Part shown: positions 32,218 through 43,946 of the stretch, piece after piece
Position numbering within the stretch: position 1 is the stretch's first letter
How the letters are laid out: every line of letters starts with the position of its first letter
NCBI GenBank assembly: GCA_037974665.1
Contig: CM075773.1
Coordinates: 46,330,080 to 46,394,079, forward strand
Length of the DNA stretch: 64,000 nt
Direction: 5' to 3'
DNA from: Ehretia macrophylla
Taxonomy: Eukaryota > Streptophyta > Magnoliopsida > Boraginales > Ehretiaceae
Position numbers and translations under genes: made by a program
The notes under the pieces: model-generated
Database searches by the model: none
What the model was told of the DNA's origin: nothing
The model's input: only the letters and a program-made list of their open reading frames with translations

Positions 32218-32640
32218 CTACAGACAACAAATTTTTGGTGATCTGGGGTACGAAGAGTACGTTGAACAGCTTCTTACTTTCTCCATCTTTAGACACGAGT
32301 GAAATGGTTCAAGTGCCCTCGACAGGACACCTACATTATTCCCGACGACAACATTCATTGGTTCTTGTAGAGGTTTTATGGAGTCATATAACTCCTTCTT
32401 GTTGGTTATGTGTCGGGAAACTCCACTATCTAACACCCATGTACTTGTTTGATGTACATGTACGCTAGTACACGTTTCCTCTAATATATCTATTACAGTA
32501 AACAGATGTACTTCCGTTTCAGCCTTATTGACAGACTCTTTATTTATACAATTTGGCTTTAGAGTTCCGTTCTTCTCGTCATGAATTTGTTTCCTATAAT
32601 CTTTGATAGCATGGCCTTTCTTATTGCAGTAGTAGCACGA
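32218..32640 (-). pseudogene. copia-4 zinc knuckle and protease fragment
   Basis: The knuckle reads CYYCNKKGHAIKDY, with the last Cys replaced by Tyr. The protease motif WVLDSGVSRHITNK shows the active-site DSG. The frame runs to about 32218 and then loses recognisable sequence. Confidence 0.82.
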
Positions 32641-32661
32641 TCCAGATAATGTCTTCTTCTT

Positions 32662-33408
32662 TCATTTCTTATTTTCTTCTTGGCTACTCCTCGCCTTGGC
32701 TGTAAAGGCAGAGTCAAGTTGATTTTCTCTGCTTTTTAGCTTCATCTCTTCCTCCATCAACATGGCAGTGAATTCTTCAAACGTCAAAGGAGGAATGCGA
32801 ACTTGTGTATTGAGTGTTGTCACAAGGCCATCAAATTTTGGAGGCAACACTCTAATGCACCTTCGAGCTAGTTCCTCGGTTGATTTGGAAATATCAACTG
32901 CAGCCATTTGATCACGTACATTTTTCATCCTACTGATAAATGACTCAGCTACTTCATCTTCACTTAATCTCTCAGCAGCTAATTGATTCTCCAAGTTCTA
33001 AATGCGACCTTGATTCCTTGTTTCATACTGATTTCTCAGTATGTTCCAAGCTTTAGTTGCCTTGGTTGTGTGTTGAATTAGAGTAAGGACAGAATCCTGA
33101 ACACTTGTTACAATTGCACGAAGTGCGTCAGCATTTCGTCTCCTCCATTCTTTGACAAGCTGAGGATATGGAAATGTGACCTTTTTTGTGTCATCTTCAG
33201 CACAGACTGCAACTAGTTATGTATCTGTGCCTAACACTGTATCAAGGAGTTCGTAGGAGTCCAGAACTGTAGTGATTTTGAACTTCCACAAAAGATAGTT
33301 CGTGCCATCAAGCTTTCCTTCTGTGAAGGTAAGGGGACGAATACGAATTGTCGGTACTAAACCGGAACCAGAATTGATAGAAGAAGAACTAACACCTTGA
33401 ATAGTCAT
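32662..33408 (-). pseudogene. copia-4 gag
   Basis: Begins MTIQGVSSSSINSG, then KLDGTNYLLWKFKI, a typical copia gag start. After a stop at 33217-33219 it continues in the same sense with WRRRNADALRAIVTS and, after a second stop near 32999, a 110-codon open part including RRCIRVLPPKFDGL and FTAMLMEEEMKLK (UBN2-type gag). No function is expected. Confidence 0.85.
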
Positions 33409-33443
33409 AGTTGTTGAGTTTTACTAAACTAGATTGTTGTTAA

Positions 33444-33461
33444 GGGGCACTCTTGATACCA
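33444..33461 (-). promoter_or_regulatory. copia-4 primer binding site
   Basis: Minus strand TGGTATCAAGAGTGCCCC, directly abutting the LTR. It is an initiator-Met-like PBS with one change. Confidence 0.82.
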
Positions 33462-34069
33462 TGTAAGAATATAACAAATTTCTCAGAAACCTCTTAACAA
33501 CAATCAAGTAGAAAGACAACACTACTCGTTATAACAATTTAATATAACACTTACAAATTAATTGTCCCACTGTGCGCTCTCAAGATTAGAGCTTCAATGG
33601 CTTCTGGACTTATAAGAAGAATACAAGAAAAAAATACTAACTTAGGATTGTGTTTGAAGTTGTGTTATGAATGAATTTGATGAACTAATGCATGACTATT
33701 TATAGAATTCAGCTAGTCCGCCATAGGAGACTATAGAATTCAGCTAGCCTGTCATAGGAGACTTTCCTATCAAACATTTCCATCTTGGTTGGCTTTACCA
33801 ACTATATTCAAAGTATTGACCACCCAAATTTATCACATGGGTGGCTAGCATCCAAGTCAACTTCTAGGAAGCTTCATTTGGTCAAATTTGCTGACTTTAG
33901 CATTGCATCATCCCGACGTCATCTTAGGTAATTTTAAATTCCCGAATTTCTTTCTTGTAGCCATCGCGGTCTCTTTTGACCTTATTGACGTTTAAGTCAG
34001 AATCGTTAATTTATACTATCATATAATTAACGATACTTATTATGAGGTGTGCATTGACATATACCAACA
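33462..34069 (-). repeat. copia-4 5' LTR with TATA box
   Basis: About 608 bp, minus strand TGTTGGTATATG to ATTCTTACA. A strong TATA box, CTATAAATAGT (minus), lies at 33695-33705. A 31-bp tandem duplication (33701-33731, 33732-33762) sits immediately upstream of it. The outer boundary is inferred from TG..CA ends because no second LTR is present. Confidence 0.72.
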
Positions 34070-34247
34070 TTTTGACATAAGTACATTCACTTTCTGTATA
34101 ACCAGGGTGGGTGGCACGGTTTTGATGTCGGGGCATATACTCATATAGTAAGAGTATATGATGATGAGTCATATTTCTTAAGATTTTGGATATGAGGCGT
34201 GACAGTATGCATGCATATATGTATTAAAACATAGTTCTTTATCATGA

Positions 34248-34397
34248 TTGGTGGTTAAAAGGTGGTGGGACGTTTACAATGATGAGTCTTTAGATTACAA
34301 GAAGCCTACTAATGTTGTGGAAGTTGATAGTAAAGCTATGCCGGTGGTGTCGGAGGCTGGCATTGTTCACTACATCGCCGCCCCATCCGCCGCTTAG
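34248..34397 (+). pseudogene. Exon-like fragment c: possible C-terminal exon, unidentified
   Basis: A frame open from after TGA (34245-34247) to TAG (34395-34397), 49 codons. It begins with a Trp-rich KRWWDVYNDESLDYKKP and ends with an Ala/Pro-rich HYIAAPSAA tail. Third-position and residue composition look protein-like, and it is more GC-rich than its surroundings. An AT-rich stretch resembling a 3' UTR follows. No upstream exon was found and I do not recognise the family. It may be the terminal exon of a lost host gene. Confidence 0.4.
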
Positions 34398-34554
34398 TTT
34401 TTATCTTGTTTGTATATGCTATGATAGTAATTAAAATAGTTGTTACAAATGAAACGCTTTTTATCATTTATTCTATTTTGGCATAGACTTTTGAAATTTG
34501 CAAATAAGCAACTTTGTTAGCTTCTTAATTAGTAGAAAGCTCACGTTTATTAAA

Positions 34555-34581
34555 GTATGTATGTATGTATGTATGTATGTA
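34555..34581. repeat. Microsatellite (GTAT)n
   Basis: About six and a half uninterrupted units of GTAT. Confidence 0.95.
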
Positions 34582-34991
34582 CCTATACATGGGTATAGGT
34601 GTATGGTTCAGTTTTTTTTTTTTGTGTAGACCAAGGGTCTGCACTCGCATCCAAAAGATTAAGATGGTTTTCCGCGTATTGGTCCCTAGAATGCCAAAAA
34701 CATTTGGAGTTTGTAAACATGAGAAAAATTGATAGATGCATGTTCATGGATCCAGAGTCAATTTGTGATAATTCTAACTGACTTGAGGATTCAGGTCGCT
34801 TTTTATAGGGTAGTGTTTTCTTAAAAGTGGAAAGTGAAAAAGGATTTGTTGCCTTGCGCTTACACAAGTGGGTTTCACCTACATTATTATGTTTAGGGAT
34901 TTAAATGAAAAGTGTCGCTGTGTTTCTTTCCTTTTATGTGCATATTTAGTTAACAGATCGTTTAGTAATCACCATCTATGTATTAGTTATA
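34582..34991. other. Non-coding
   Basis: No supported gene. Open stretches on both strands (34599-34781 plus, 34583-34867 minus) overlap and have no domain. Confidence 0.55.
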
Positions 34992-35604
34992 TTTGTATGT
35001 CGATTAGGTATACCTCGTTTGGAATAAAGCTGTTGTTTCAAATAATTGTTTTTGTACTTGGCTTATATGCTTAAATCGTAGTCCCACGAAAGAACGCCTG
35101 CTTAGTTGGGGAGTTATTGATTGCGCAAAATGTGTTTTCTGTGGTTTAGGGATGGAATGCAGGGATCACCTCTATTTTGAATGCCATTTTACCAACAGAA
35201 TTTGGAGACATCTTTCTGCTCTTATTAAAGAGTAGAATATTGTTACCCATTGGGATTTGATAATTATCCAACTTAGGCTCTGCAAGAAGAAGACGTTGAA
35301 GGCAAATATCATGAGAGCTATGTTTTGTGCGAGCATTTAATACATCTGGCAGGAAAGAAATAGTAGAATTTATGGAAAAGGTACTAGTTTAGAGGAGCAG
35401 ATGGTTGAGAAAATCATTCTCAATATTAGAGAAAAAATTTTGTTACAACGTAAATTTGTCAATAGTGCACAAAATAGATCCCTTTGTTCTTTGTAGTGGA
35501 TTACAGATATTTTGATGTAAAACTCTTTTGTATCTTAGTTTTTTATAGTGAAATAAAATGATTACTTGTTTAGCCAAAAAAAAAAAAAAGTTTGTATGTC
35601 GATT
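34992..35604 (+). mobile_element. LINE-2: 5'-truncated LINE with 14-bp TSD
   Basis: Insert 35006-35590, flanked by perfect 14-bp direct repeats TTTGTATGTCGATT (34992-35005, 35591-35604), with poly-A at 35576-35589. This is target-primed reverse transcription with severe 5' truncation. It is related to, but clearly diverged from, LINE-1. Confidence 0.92.
35011..35496 (+). pseudogene. LINE-2 zf-RVT domain and C-terminus
   Basis: The frame reads LVWNKAVVSNNCFCTWL at the very start, then the zf-RVT zinc-binding motif CVFCGLGMECRDHLYFEC, then YIWQERNSRIYGKGT near the end. Two stops interrupt it (KE*NIV and ASI*YIW). It matches the corresponding part of LINE-1 (VWNKSIIPKHSFCT, CCFCGLGVECRNH). Confidence 0.87.
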
Positions 35605-36326
35605 TGATCAATAAAATGGAAGCAGCACATGCGTGTAGGAGGCTATATGGAAAAATTGAGTACTTTCTCTAATATTCATAGATTTACTTTCTTAAAATTA
35701 CGCCACCAAATCTTTGTCCGACCAGGTGGTCCCAAAAAGAATTGGTAGTGGAGAATTGTTCAATTATGTTATCGATGAATATGATAAATTTTATACCTCG
35801 ATTGAACAATAATCTACTATATTTGCAACTTTATAACTCTTTTGCATCGGAGGAATATGTTACCAATGATTTGTGAATCAGTCTAACCCTAAAACATCAT
35901 AAGTAGCGGCACATTCATAAAGATGAACTAATGCGGGGCATTCACAAGCAAACAAAGGCACATGAAAAATCAAATTTCTAATACATACTATTTCTATCAT
36001 AATTTGCTTTCATATAGAATATAACTCTCAATTTTCATCTTTCTTGTTTAATGTCGCCTAGTAGGCCATTCATTATAAAGCTCCAATATATAGTAAGCAT
36101 AAAAATTAACTGATGCGTAAATCATAAGATTGAGAGAACACATGAAAATTAATTTTTTTAAGAGAGAATACATGTTCTGTTTTATAGACTCTGATACTAT
36201 ATATAAGTATAATTATTGCGAAAATATATAACAATTGAATTTATCAGAGGCTATGTAGTTATCACAGTAAACCACTAAAGGCATAAGTATGCTATTTGAC
36301 GCAAAAGACGAAGTCATGATAGTACA
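35605..36326. other. Non-coding
   Basis: Low-complexity AT-rich sequence. No gene or repeat end is supported. Confidence 0.6.
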
Positions 36327-36481
36327 CTACAAAAAAAAAACTGCTTTCTGCGATGGGTTGTCGCCATGTTGTCACCAACTTGGCAATGGTTTGGAGACGG
36401 AGTAAGATTTTGCCACTTTAGTGATAATTTAGTGACAATTTTGTTACATTTTGGAGACGACCTACATATGCCGTCCCCACG
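36327..36481 (+). mobile_element. CACTA-like terminus, interrupted by the chromovirus (continues at 48916-49034)
   Basis: Begins CACTACAAAAAAAAAACTG, with subterminal GTCGCCA, TGGTGAC, TTGGAGACG motifs that continue on the far side of the chromovirus (GTCGTCGCCAATTGGC, GGTGACTATTTGGTG). The opposite terminus is not found, so it is a degenerate one-ended copy. Confidence 0.5.
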
Positions 36482-38939
36482 TGTAACGCCCCGAACCCAA
36501 CCCCACGCTAATAGTCAAGCTCGGACCCGTCACTCGGATAGAGTCTCCTCTGTACCAAGGACAAAACTGTTACCTGAAAACATTCACTCAAGACATCTGA
36601 ACTAAAAACAACAACTTGTCAACAATAACTCCAAAGCCAAAACACAATCACAAGGCCATCCGAGCCTTGGAGCAACAATATTCTACTAAAGCACACAAGC
36701 ATGCGAGATAAGTTGGTTTTAGTCATAAGTAAATAAATACAATAAAATTCTAAGTTCCATATGAAGATCAACAAACACTCCAAGCATGCAAGGGAACATA
36801 AAGTTTAATATCCATTATTACAAACCATCAACTTTCTTTAATATTCTAGTACACATCTACTAGAGATATATACAAGACTCCAAAGTCTCAAAATACATTA
36901 ATAACAAGAACTCCACGCAAGACGCACATAAAATCCACCTCAGCACACAAAGTCACGGATTCTGATCTACGTGACCTTCTTCCCCTCCTTCTACTTCTAA
37001 TAGCTGGGGATTCACCTCAGCTTCTCCTGAAACATTTCAAATGAGGAGTGAGCAACAAAGTTGCCCAGCGAGGGAGGTGATGCAACATGCCATCGTGCAA
37101 TATGATATGCAACACAAGTAAACATATACAAGCCACGTAAACTAACAAGACAATAAGCCAAGCAATTAATCACTTTTAAAAGGATACGGTTCCACTTCCA
37201 AGTCTTCATCCACGAGCCACGAACCACGAGCATCACGAACATGCCGGCAAACCCCAAACACCACAATTGGGATACTCCGGATGTATCCCGATCCTACGAC
37301 CCTTTCTCCCGAGGTAGGTCCATGCCCAGCAGGTGAACCACGCCTCTGGGGTAGTGGAGTATGCCTCAGCGAGAAAGGGAATAGGCACCATGGTAGTCGA
37401 TGGAGCACGGCAAGCCCGACGCCGCCCGTGTTTCTCGACGCTACCATGTCCGCTATAGGTTGTGCAACCCAATACAAGTCACAAACAATCAATATAACAC
37501 ATAACACGTAAGAGGGACGACAAAGTAGGCCGCCCTCACATATATGCACGATAAAAGTTCATATAAGCACGATATTAGCTTTAAGATACCAAAAGTAGAA
37601 ATCAACACAACTAATTCCAATAATCTACTCAAATAACTTAAATACATCCTAAATATTCAATGCAAGGCATTACTAACACACAACAAGTTCCAAATGCAAC
37701 TAAAATGGCTAAACATCACATTTCCCCTTTCTTTAACCGAGCTTTCTTTCTCCTAAGCATGGTTCGAGATTCCCAATCATGCCCTAGTCTTTCTATATTC
37801 CTAATTAAGCTCAAAGGTGCCTTTTAAAGTCACTAAAACTCATTTTTGAAGCAAAAGTTCGGGAAGGCCCCGAACGGATTTGAACTACAACTATACTAAC
37901 CAAATCCCACTTTCGCGAAACGAAAGCACCAAAGGTGCTTCCTTAGCTCAAGGACACCCAAATCAATGCCCAAACTTACCCGGATTGCTTAACGTATAAA
38001 AATCCTTTTTAAAGTAAGCTAATTATGCAATTAAGTTCAAACTCGAGTGATTCAACCTAACGTGGCTTTTTAATTAACTTCCCTAGGTTCTAGAGCACCT
38101 AATTGATGCATCAATTCAAGCCAATTAGCAAATTTCCTCAAAACCCTAATTTTAGGCACTATTCATCACCTCTTTGATCAATCTCAACATTCAACCATTA
38201 ACTATGTTATCAAACCTCAAAAGTTTACTCTATAGGCATCAAATAACTCATAGAAAGCATTCATAACAAGTTTTATAGCTAATATCAACAAATGAATAAA
38301 ATTCAATATATGCACATAAACTTTAAAAACAAATAAATGCATCTCCCTCACAATTTGGAAGATGAAGAAGCTTGTTGAAGACTCTAGGTTGCTCAAAACC
38401 CCTCCCAAGATGAATCTAGAAGCTCAAAATGCAAGATTGTTGAAGCAAGAATCTCTTTTTTTCTCCTAAAGATGGTCGGCCAAGTGAGAGGACTTGGATG
38501 GCATTTTTGCAATTGTTTTTATGACTAATATGTATTATGGCTTTTAGTTTTATGAGTTAGTTATTTTATATATTGTATATAATTAATATTATAAGCTATG
38601 TAGTCTCAAATATTGATCAATTAAAGCTAATTGTAATTACAAATGCTTTTAATTAAAACTAGCACTATTCTAACATAACACTATTCAATGGTCACAAAAA
38701 CATTTTTTCAAACGCACACTCCTAAGCTCGAAAGTTCAAAACGAAAATTTATTGGTTCCTTTTAAATGTCGAGTGACCTAGGAAAAATTTAAAATCAAGC
38801 TTTCGAAATAGTCAAAAATATTATGAATAGTAACCCACAATAAAATCAATTAAGCAAGAAAAATGATGCACGTAGAAATGCGCACATAGGTATGCAACGA
38901 TTATAAATAAATTCTATGGTGAAATTCTCGGGTGTCACA
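36482..38939 (-). repeat. Chromovirus 3' LTR (left)
   Basis: 2458 bp, TGTGACACCCGAG to GGGGCGTTACA on the minus strand. It contains dyads AAGCACCTTTGGTGCTT and TTTCGCGAAA (37915-37945) and a 127-codon open frame (37166-37549, minus). A TATATATC-type AT-rich box lies near 36868. The polypurine tract TAAGGGGGAGAGG is adjacent at 38940-38953. Confidence 0.95.
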
Positions 38940-41900
38940 CCCTCTCCCCCTTAAACTAATTGCGTCCTCGCAATTCTTACATGATTCGGCAAAGAGCTCC
39001 GGATACTTCTCTCTGATCTGATCTTCTCGCTCCCAAGTGGCATCCTCAACTCCATGATGATCCCAGAGAACTTTTACCATAGGAATATTTTTAGTTCTAA
39101 GTTCCTGAATCTTTCGGTCAACCACTCGAAGAGGTTTCTCAACATAAGCTAAAGACTCATCAATCTCCAACGGCTCCGGCTCAATGATATGCGACGGATC
39201 AGGATTATACTTTCTCAACAGTGACACATGAAAAACATCATGAATCCGACCCAAACTCGGAGGTAAGGCCAATCTGTAAGCTAAATCCCCAACTTTCTCA
39301 GTGATCTCAAATGGTCCCACGTATCTAGGACTAAGTTTACCTCCTTTGCCGTGCCGAATCAAACCTTTTCGTGGAGAGACTTTCAAGAAAACATGATCAC
39401 CCTTGGAAAATACTAAGTCCCGTCGACGTCTATCAGCATAATTCTTCTGTCGACTCTGAGCTGTAAGCATCCTTTTCTTTATAAGTCTCACATTATCCAC
39501 CATTTTGATCATCTATGGAAGAATAGCGGGATCAACTGTTTTCATCTCACCTACCTCATCCCAATACAACGGAGACCGACATTTTCGCCCATAAAGTGCC
39601 TCGTAGGGTGCCATGCCAATAGTGGCCTGATAACTGTTATTGTAAGCAAACTCTGCTAAAGGCAGATATTTCTCCCAATTCTTGCCAAAATCCAGAACAC
39701 AGGCTCTCAACATATCTTCCAGTATCCTGATAGTCCTCTCTGACTGGCCATCCATCTGCGGGTGATATGCAGTACTAAAACTCAAATTAGTCCCCAAAGC
39801 TTTTTGTAGTTTCTGCCAGAACTGTGATGTAAACCTAGGATCCCTGTCTGACACTATCTGAGATGGAACTCCATGCAGTCTCACAATATTTTCAACATAA
39901 AGCTCGGCCAATTTATCGAGAGAATCTGTTTTCTTTGTAGCAATAAAATGCGAACTCTTCGTCAACCTGTCTACTACAACCCACACAGAATCATTACCTC
40001 GTGGTGATCTCGGCAAATCCGACACAAGATCCATAGTAACCTGATCCCATTTCCAAACCGGAATCTCCAACGGCTGCAACAATCCTGCTGGTCTCTGATG
40101 TTCCGCCTTAACTTTCTGACAAGTCAAACATTTAGCTACAAATTCAGCTATCTCTCTCTTCATGTTGTTCCACCAGAAATTCTATTTCAAATCTCTATAC
40201 ATTTTTGTGCTTCCAGGATGAATTGTGTATTTAGAAGCATGAGCCTCAGCAAGAATTTCATCTTTCACAGTCGAATTACTGGGAATGCAAATTCTATTCC
40301 TGTACCTGAGAAGTCCATCATCATGCATCTTAAAGTCGGACTCTCCCCCTTTTGACTTCTCTAAAAGCTTCAACAGCTGAGAATCTGATTGTTGCGCTTC
40401 TCTGATTCTAGATAGCAATAAAGATTTGATTTGTAAGCTAGCAAATTGAATACCTGATCTAGAAGCCTCTGGTTTCCACAAACAAAGCTCTTCTACAATC
40501 TCCCAATCCTTGATTATCAAACTAGCCACAGAAGCTTTTCGGCTAAGTGCATCTGCAACAGTATTAGCTTTTCCCGGCAAATAGCTAATGGTACAGTTAT
40601 AATCATTTAACAGTTCTAGCCAACGCCTTTGCCTCATATTCAAATCTTTTTGAGAAAACAAATATTTCAAACTTTTATGGTCAGTAAATATTTCAAATTT
40701 GTTACCCCACAAATAATGTCGCCATTTCTTCAAAGCAAAGACAACAACTGCAAGCTCCAAATCATGTGTAGGATAATTGAGTTCATATGGTTTCAATTTC
40801 CTAGAGGCATATGCTATGACTTTACCATTTTGCATCAAAACACAACCTAACCCTTCTTTCGAAGCGTCACTATAAATTACCAAATTCTCGGTTCCCTCAG
40901 GCAAGGCAAGGATAGGTGCGGTGGTAAGTCTCTTTTTCAACTCTTGGAAACTAGCTTCACATTTGTCATCCCAATTAAACACAGTTTTCTTCTGAGTTAA
41001 AGTAGTCAAAGGTCCTGCAATCTTTGAAAAATCTTTAACAAATCGCCTATAATAGCCCACTAATCCCAAGAAACTACTGACTTCCGTGACAGTTTCAGGT
41101 TTTTTCCACGACATAACCACATCAATTTTAGCAGGATCAACAGATATTCCCTCCTGGGAAATGATATGACCTAAAAAGGCGACCTGTTTCAACCAGAATT
41201 CGCATTTGCTAAATTTGGCAAACAATTTGTGTTCTTGCAGGGTTTTAAGTACAATTCTCAAATGCTCTTCATGCTCTGACTCAGACTTAGAGTATACTAG
41301 TATATCATCAATAAAAATCACAACAAACTGATCAAGATAGGGTCGAAATACCCTCTGTATCAAATTCATAAAAGCGGCTGGAGCATTTGTCAACCCAAAT
41401 GGTAAAACAACAAACTCGTAATGGCCGTACCTGGTTCTAAATGCAGTCTTAGGTACATCTTCTTTCCGGATCCTCAACTGATAATTACCCTGTCTCAAAT
41501 CAAATTTCAAAAACACAACAGCACCTTGTAGCTGATTAAACAACTCCTCAATTAGAGGCAAAGGATATTTATTTTTCACCGTTACCTGATTCAGACCTCG
41601 ATAATCTATGCACAGACGCAGAGTACCGTCTTTCTTTTTCACAAATAACACGGGAGCACCCCACGGTGGCGAACTAGGCTGAATAAAACCTTTCTCAAGT
41701 AAACCCTGTAGCTGAATTTTCAATTCTTGTAACTCAGGGGGAGACATTCTATACGGGGTTCTCGAGATAGGACTAGTTCCCGGCAACAGGTCAATCACAA
41801 ACTCAATCTCCCTATCAGGTGGTAACCCAGGCAACTCTTCAGGGAAAACCCCCGGAAACTCTTTTATAACGGGTACTTCATTCAATTTCAATTTATCTCC

Positions 41901-43631
41901 AGGCTGATTAATTAAATAAGCTAAGTATGCATCATAGCCTTTACTCAACATTTTAGTAGCTTTAATGGAAGATATAATACGAGTCCCAGTAGACTTTCGA
42001 CTCCCAGTTACTTTAATAACAGGTTGGTTAGGTACTTCTAAAGTTAAAACTTTCCTCCTACAGTCCAAACATGCATAATATCGTCCCAACCAATCCATCC
42101 CCAAGATAACTTCAAAGTCCCGAAATGGCATGATAATCAAATCAATAGGATACATGCAACCCTCAATACAAATATTACAATCTTTATACACAGACTCCGT
42201 AACAAATTTAGTACCCATAGGATTACCTACTTCAACCACTTCTGGCAGTTTATCAACTTTTAATGTAGCAGACTGTGCACATGCAGGTGTAATGAATGAA
42301 TGTGTAGCCCCGGTGTCAATCAAAACAACTACCGGCTGACTATTAATAAGAAAAGTACCTTCCACCACCACTGTAGTCTCTGGAAACTCCTCCTGGTCGA
42401 GTGCAAATACCCGTGCCTGACCTCGCGGTACAGTAGCTGCTCCTGAAGCTCTAGTCTAGGCACCCTGGCCTGAAGTCTGACCCTGACCAAATTTAAACTT
42501 GGGACAATCTTTAACTCTGTGCTGATCACTGCCACAACCTGTGCAACGGCCCAGTTTCCTCCAACACTCAGCCTCTGTATGACCCTTACAGTTGCAATGA
42601 GTACACTGTAGATTCTTCCTAGCAGCAGCTCCTCTTGTAGGGGCCCTATAAGTAGATGTGGCAGAACTACCCTGCTGAGATCTAGCAGTCACTGGTCGGG
42701 TCTGTGACTGTCCCTGTGGCTGGCTCTGAGCTGGTCTCGGCTGTGACTGTACCTGAACTGGTCCTGGATAGCTTTGAGTCTGCCTAAGCTGCTGAGTCTG
42801 CCTTTGATAACCCTGACTCTGAGACTGAAACTGCAGTTTGCTTGACTGACTAGACTGAGCTAACACATCTGCCTTACGTTTCTCATATCTCGATGCAGCC
42901 CTAACTACTGCAGCATAGTTCGAAAAATCTTGCGAAGACAAGTTAAGCATGATGTCACTCCTCAACCCTGTAATAAATCTCTGGATTTTCACATCCTCCG
43001 GCTGAACTAAAGCTGGCACATATCGAGATAGTCTCGTAAAGGTAGCCTCATAGTGATCCACAGTCATATTCCCATCTTTCAAAGCTATAAATTCATCCTA
43101 ATGCCTCTCACGGGCCACACGCGACACCTCTTTATCTCGAAACTCACGAATAAAGTCAACCCATACATGCTGAACCCTCTCAGCATCCCATTTTTCTCTA
43201 ATAGTGCGCCACCAAGCCTCGGCATCACCCTCCATTAAAAATGCAGCATAGGTGATCTTTCTTTCATCGTCACACTCAAGTATCGCAGCAACTTTCTTGA
43301 ACTTACTCAGCCACAACTCTGCTTTCATATCATCAGGCTCACCATAAAAGCTATATGCTCCGTGATGCAGAAATTTATCAAATAAGTTACCTCCTGCAGT
43401 ACCACTGCCCTCTGCTCTGGCAGTCTAATTACCTCTGCCGGCACCTACTGTACCCCGCTGAACCACAAACTGTGCTATGGTATTCAACGCAGTAGCCATA
43501 GTAGCTAAATTCTGGGCATTGCTCGGCTCCTGACCCTGCGGTACATTCCCGGCTGCCCCAGCATCTTGCCCCGGTACATTCTGTCTGGGAGCCTCCTCCG
43601 GCTCTCTCCGTGGTCTACCCCGTCTCCTCAT
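38901..43631 (-). pseudogene. Chromovirus gag-pol polyprotein, one frame with five TAG stops
   Basis: Start MRRRGRPRREPEE at 43631. The frame is never shifted, but TAG occurs at 43425-43427, 43098-43100, 42456-42458, 40182-40184 and 39513-39515. In order: retrotransposon gag domain (EAWWRTIREKW, FIREFRDKE), two zinc knuckles (CTHCNCKGHTEAEC, CTGCGSDQHRVKDC), protease ([11 protein letters not shown]), RT with catalytic FIDD ([11 protein letters not shown]), RNase H ([13 protein letters not shown]), integrase zinc finger and core (MDLVSDLP, VSDRDPRF, DGQSERTI) and chromodomain. The final stop lies 39 bases inside the 3' LTR. Confidence 0.95.
38940..39120 (-). other. Chromodomain of the chromovirus integrase
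   Basis: C-terminal segment with LRVVDRKIQELRTKN, VKVLWDHHGVEDATWE and REKYPELF, matching the CHROMO fold pattern (beta strands, then the ATWE aromatic position, then a helix). In chromoviruses this module is believed to bind modified histone H3. The aromatic cage appears partly retained. Confidence 0.85.
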
Positions 43632-43920
43632 TAGAATACTAGAAGAACATCATATTATAATAGGCAAATAAACTATGCAAAGATAATTTACACATTGTTT
43701 TCAAACATTTTACTCACATAAGAAGCATATAAAACACTTAACAACATTTAACACTAACTTTTCATATTCTTATCATGTCAAGCTTTATCATTCCTTTTTC
43801 ATGCTAGCATGTCTTATATCTAAGTACTTAAACAACTAAACACTCACATATTCACATAATTCACTTTCACATATAGACCTCTACCCACATGCCAAGGAAT
43901 TTAACCCGGCTTCAAGCATT

Positions 43921-43938
43921 CTAGTAGCTCTGATACCA
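43921..43938 (-). promoter_or_regulatory. Chromovirus primer binding site
   Basis: Minus strand TGGTATCAGAGCTACTAG, eight bases inside the 5' LTR. Complementary to initiator tRNA-Met. Confidence 0.92.
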
Positions 43939-43946
43939 CTAAAAAG

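Larger units (their letters stand above)
32150..34069 (-). mobile_element. copia-4: 5' fragment of a Ty1/copia element
   Basis: On the minus strand: 5' LTR (33462-34069), PBS (33444-33461), gag, zinc knuckle and start of protease, after which the element is cut off near 32150. No integrase, RT or 3' LTR is present. Stops in gag (after TVLGTDT and QGRI) and a zinc-knuckle Cys changed to Tyr show decay. Confidence 0.85.

Noticed and set aside
38901..43631. Endogenous pararetrovirus
   Set aside because: A chromodomain, a retrotransposon gag, LTRs with TSD and an integrase are present and no movement protein is seen, so it is a Ty3/gypsy chromovirus.
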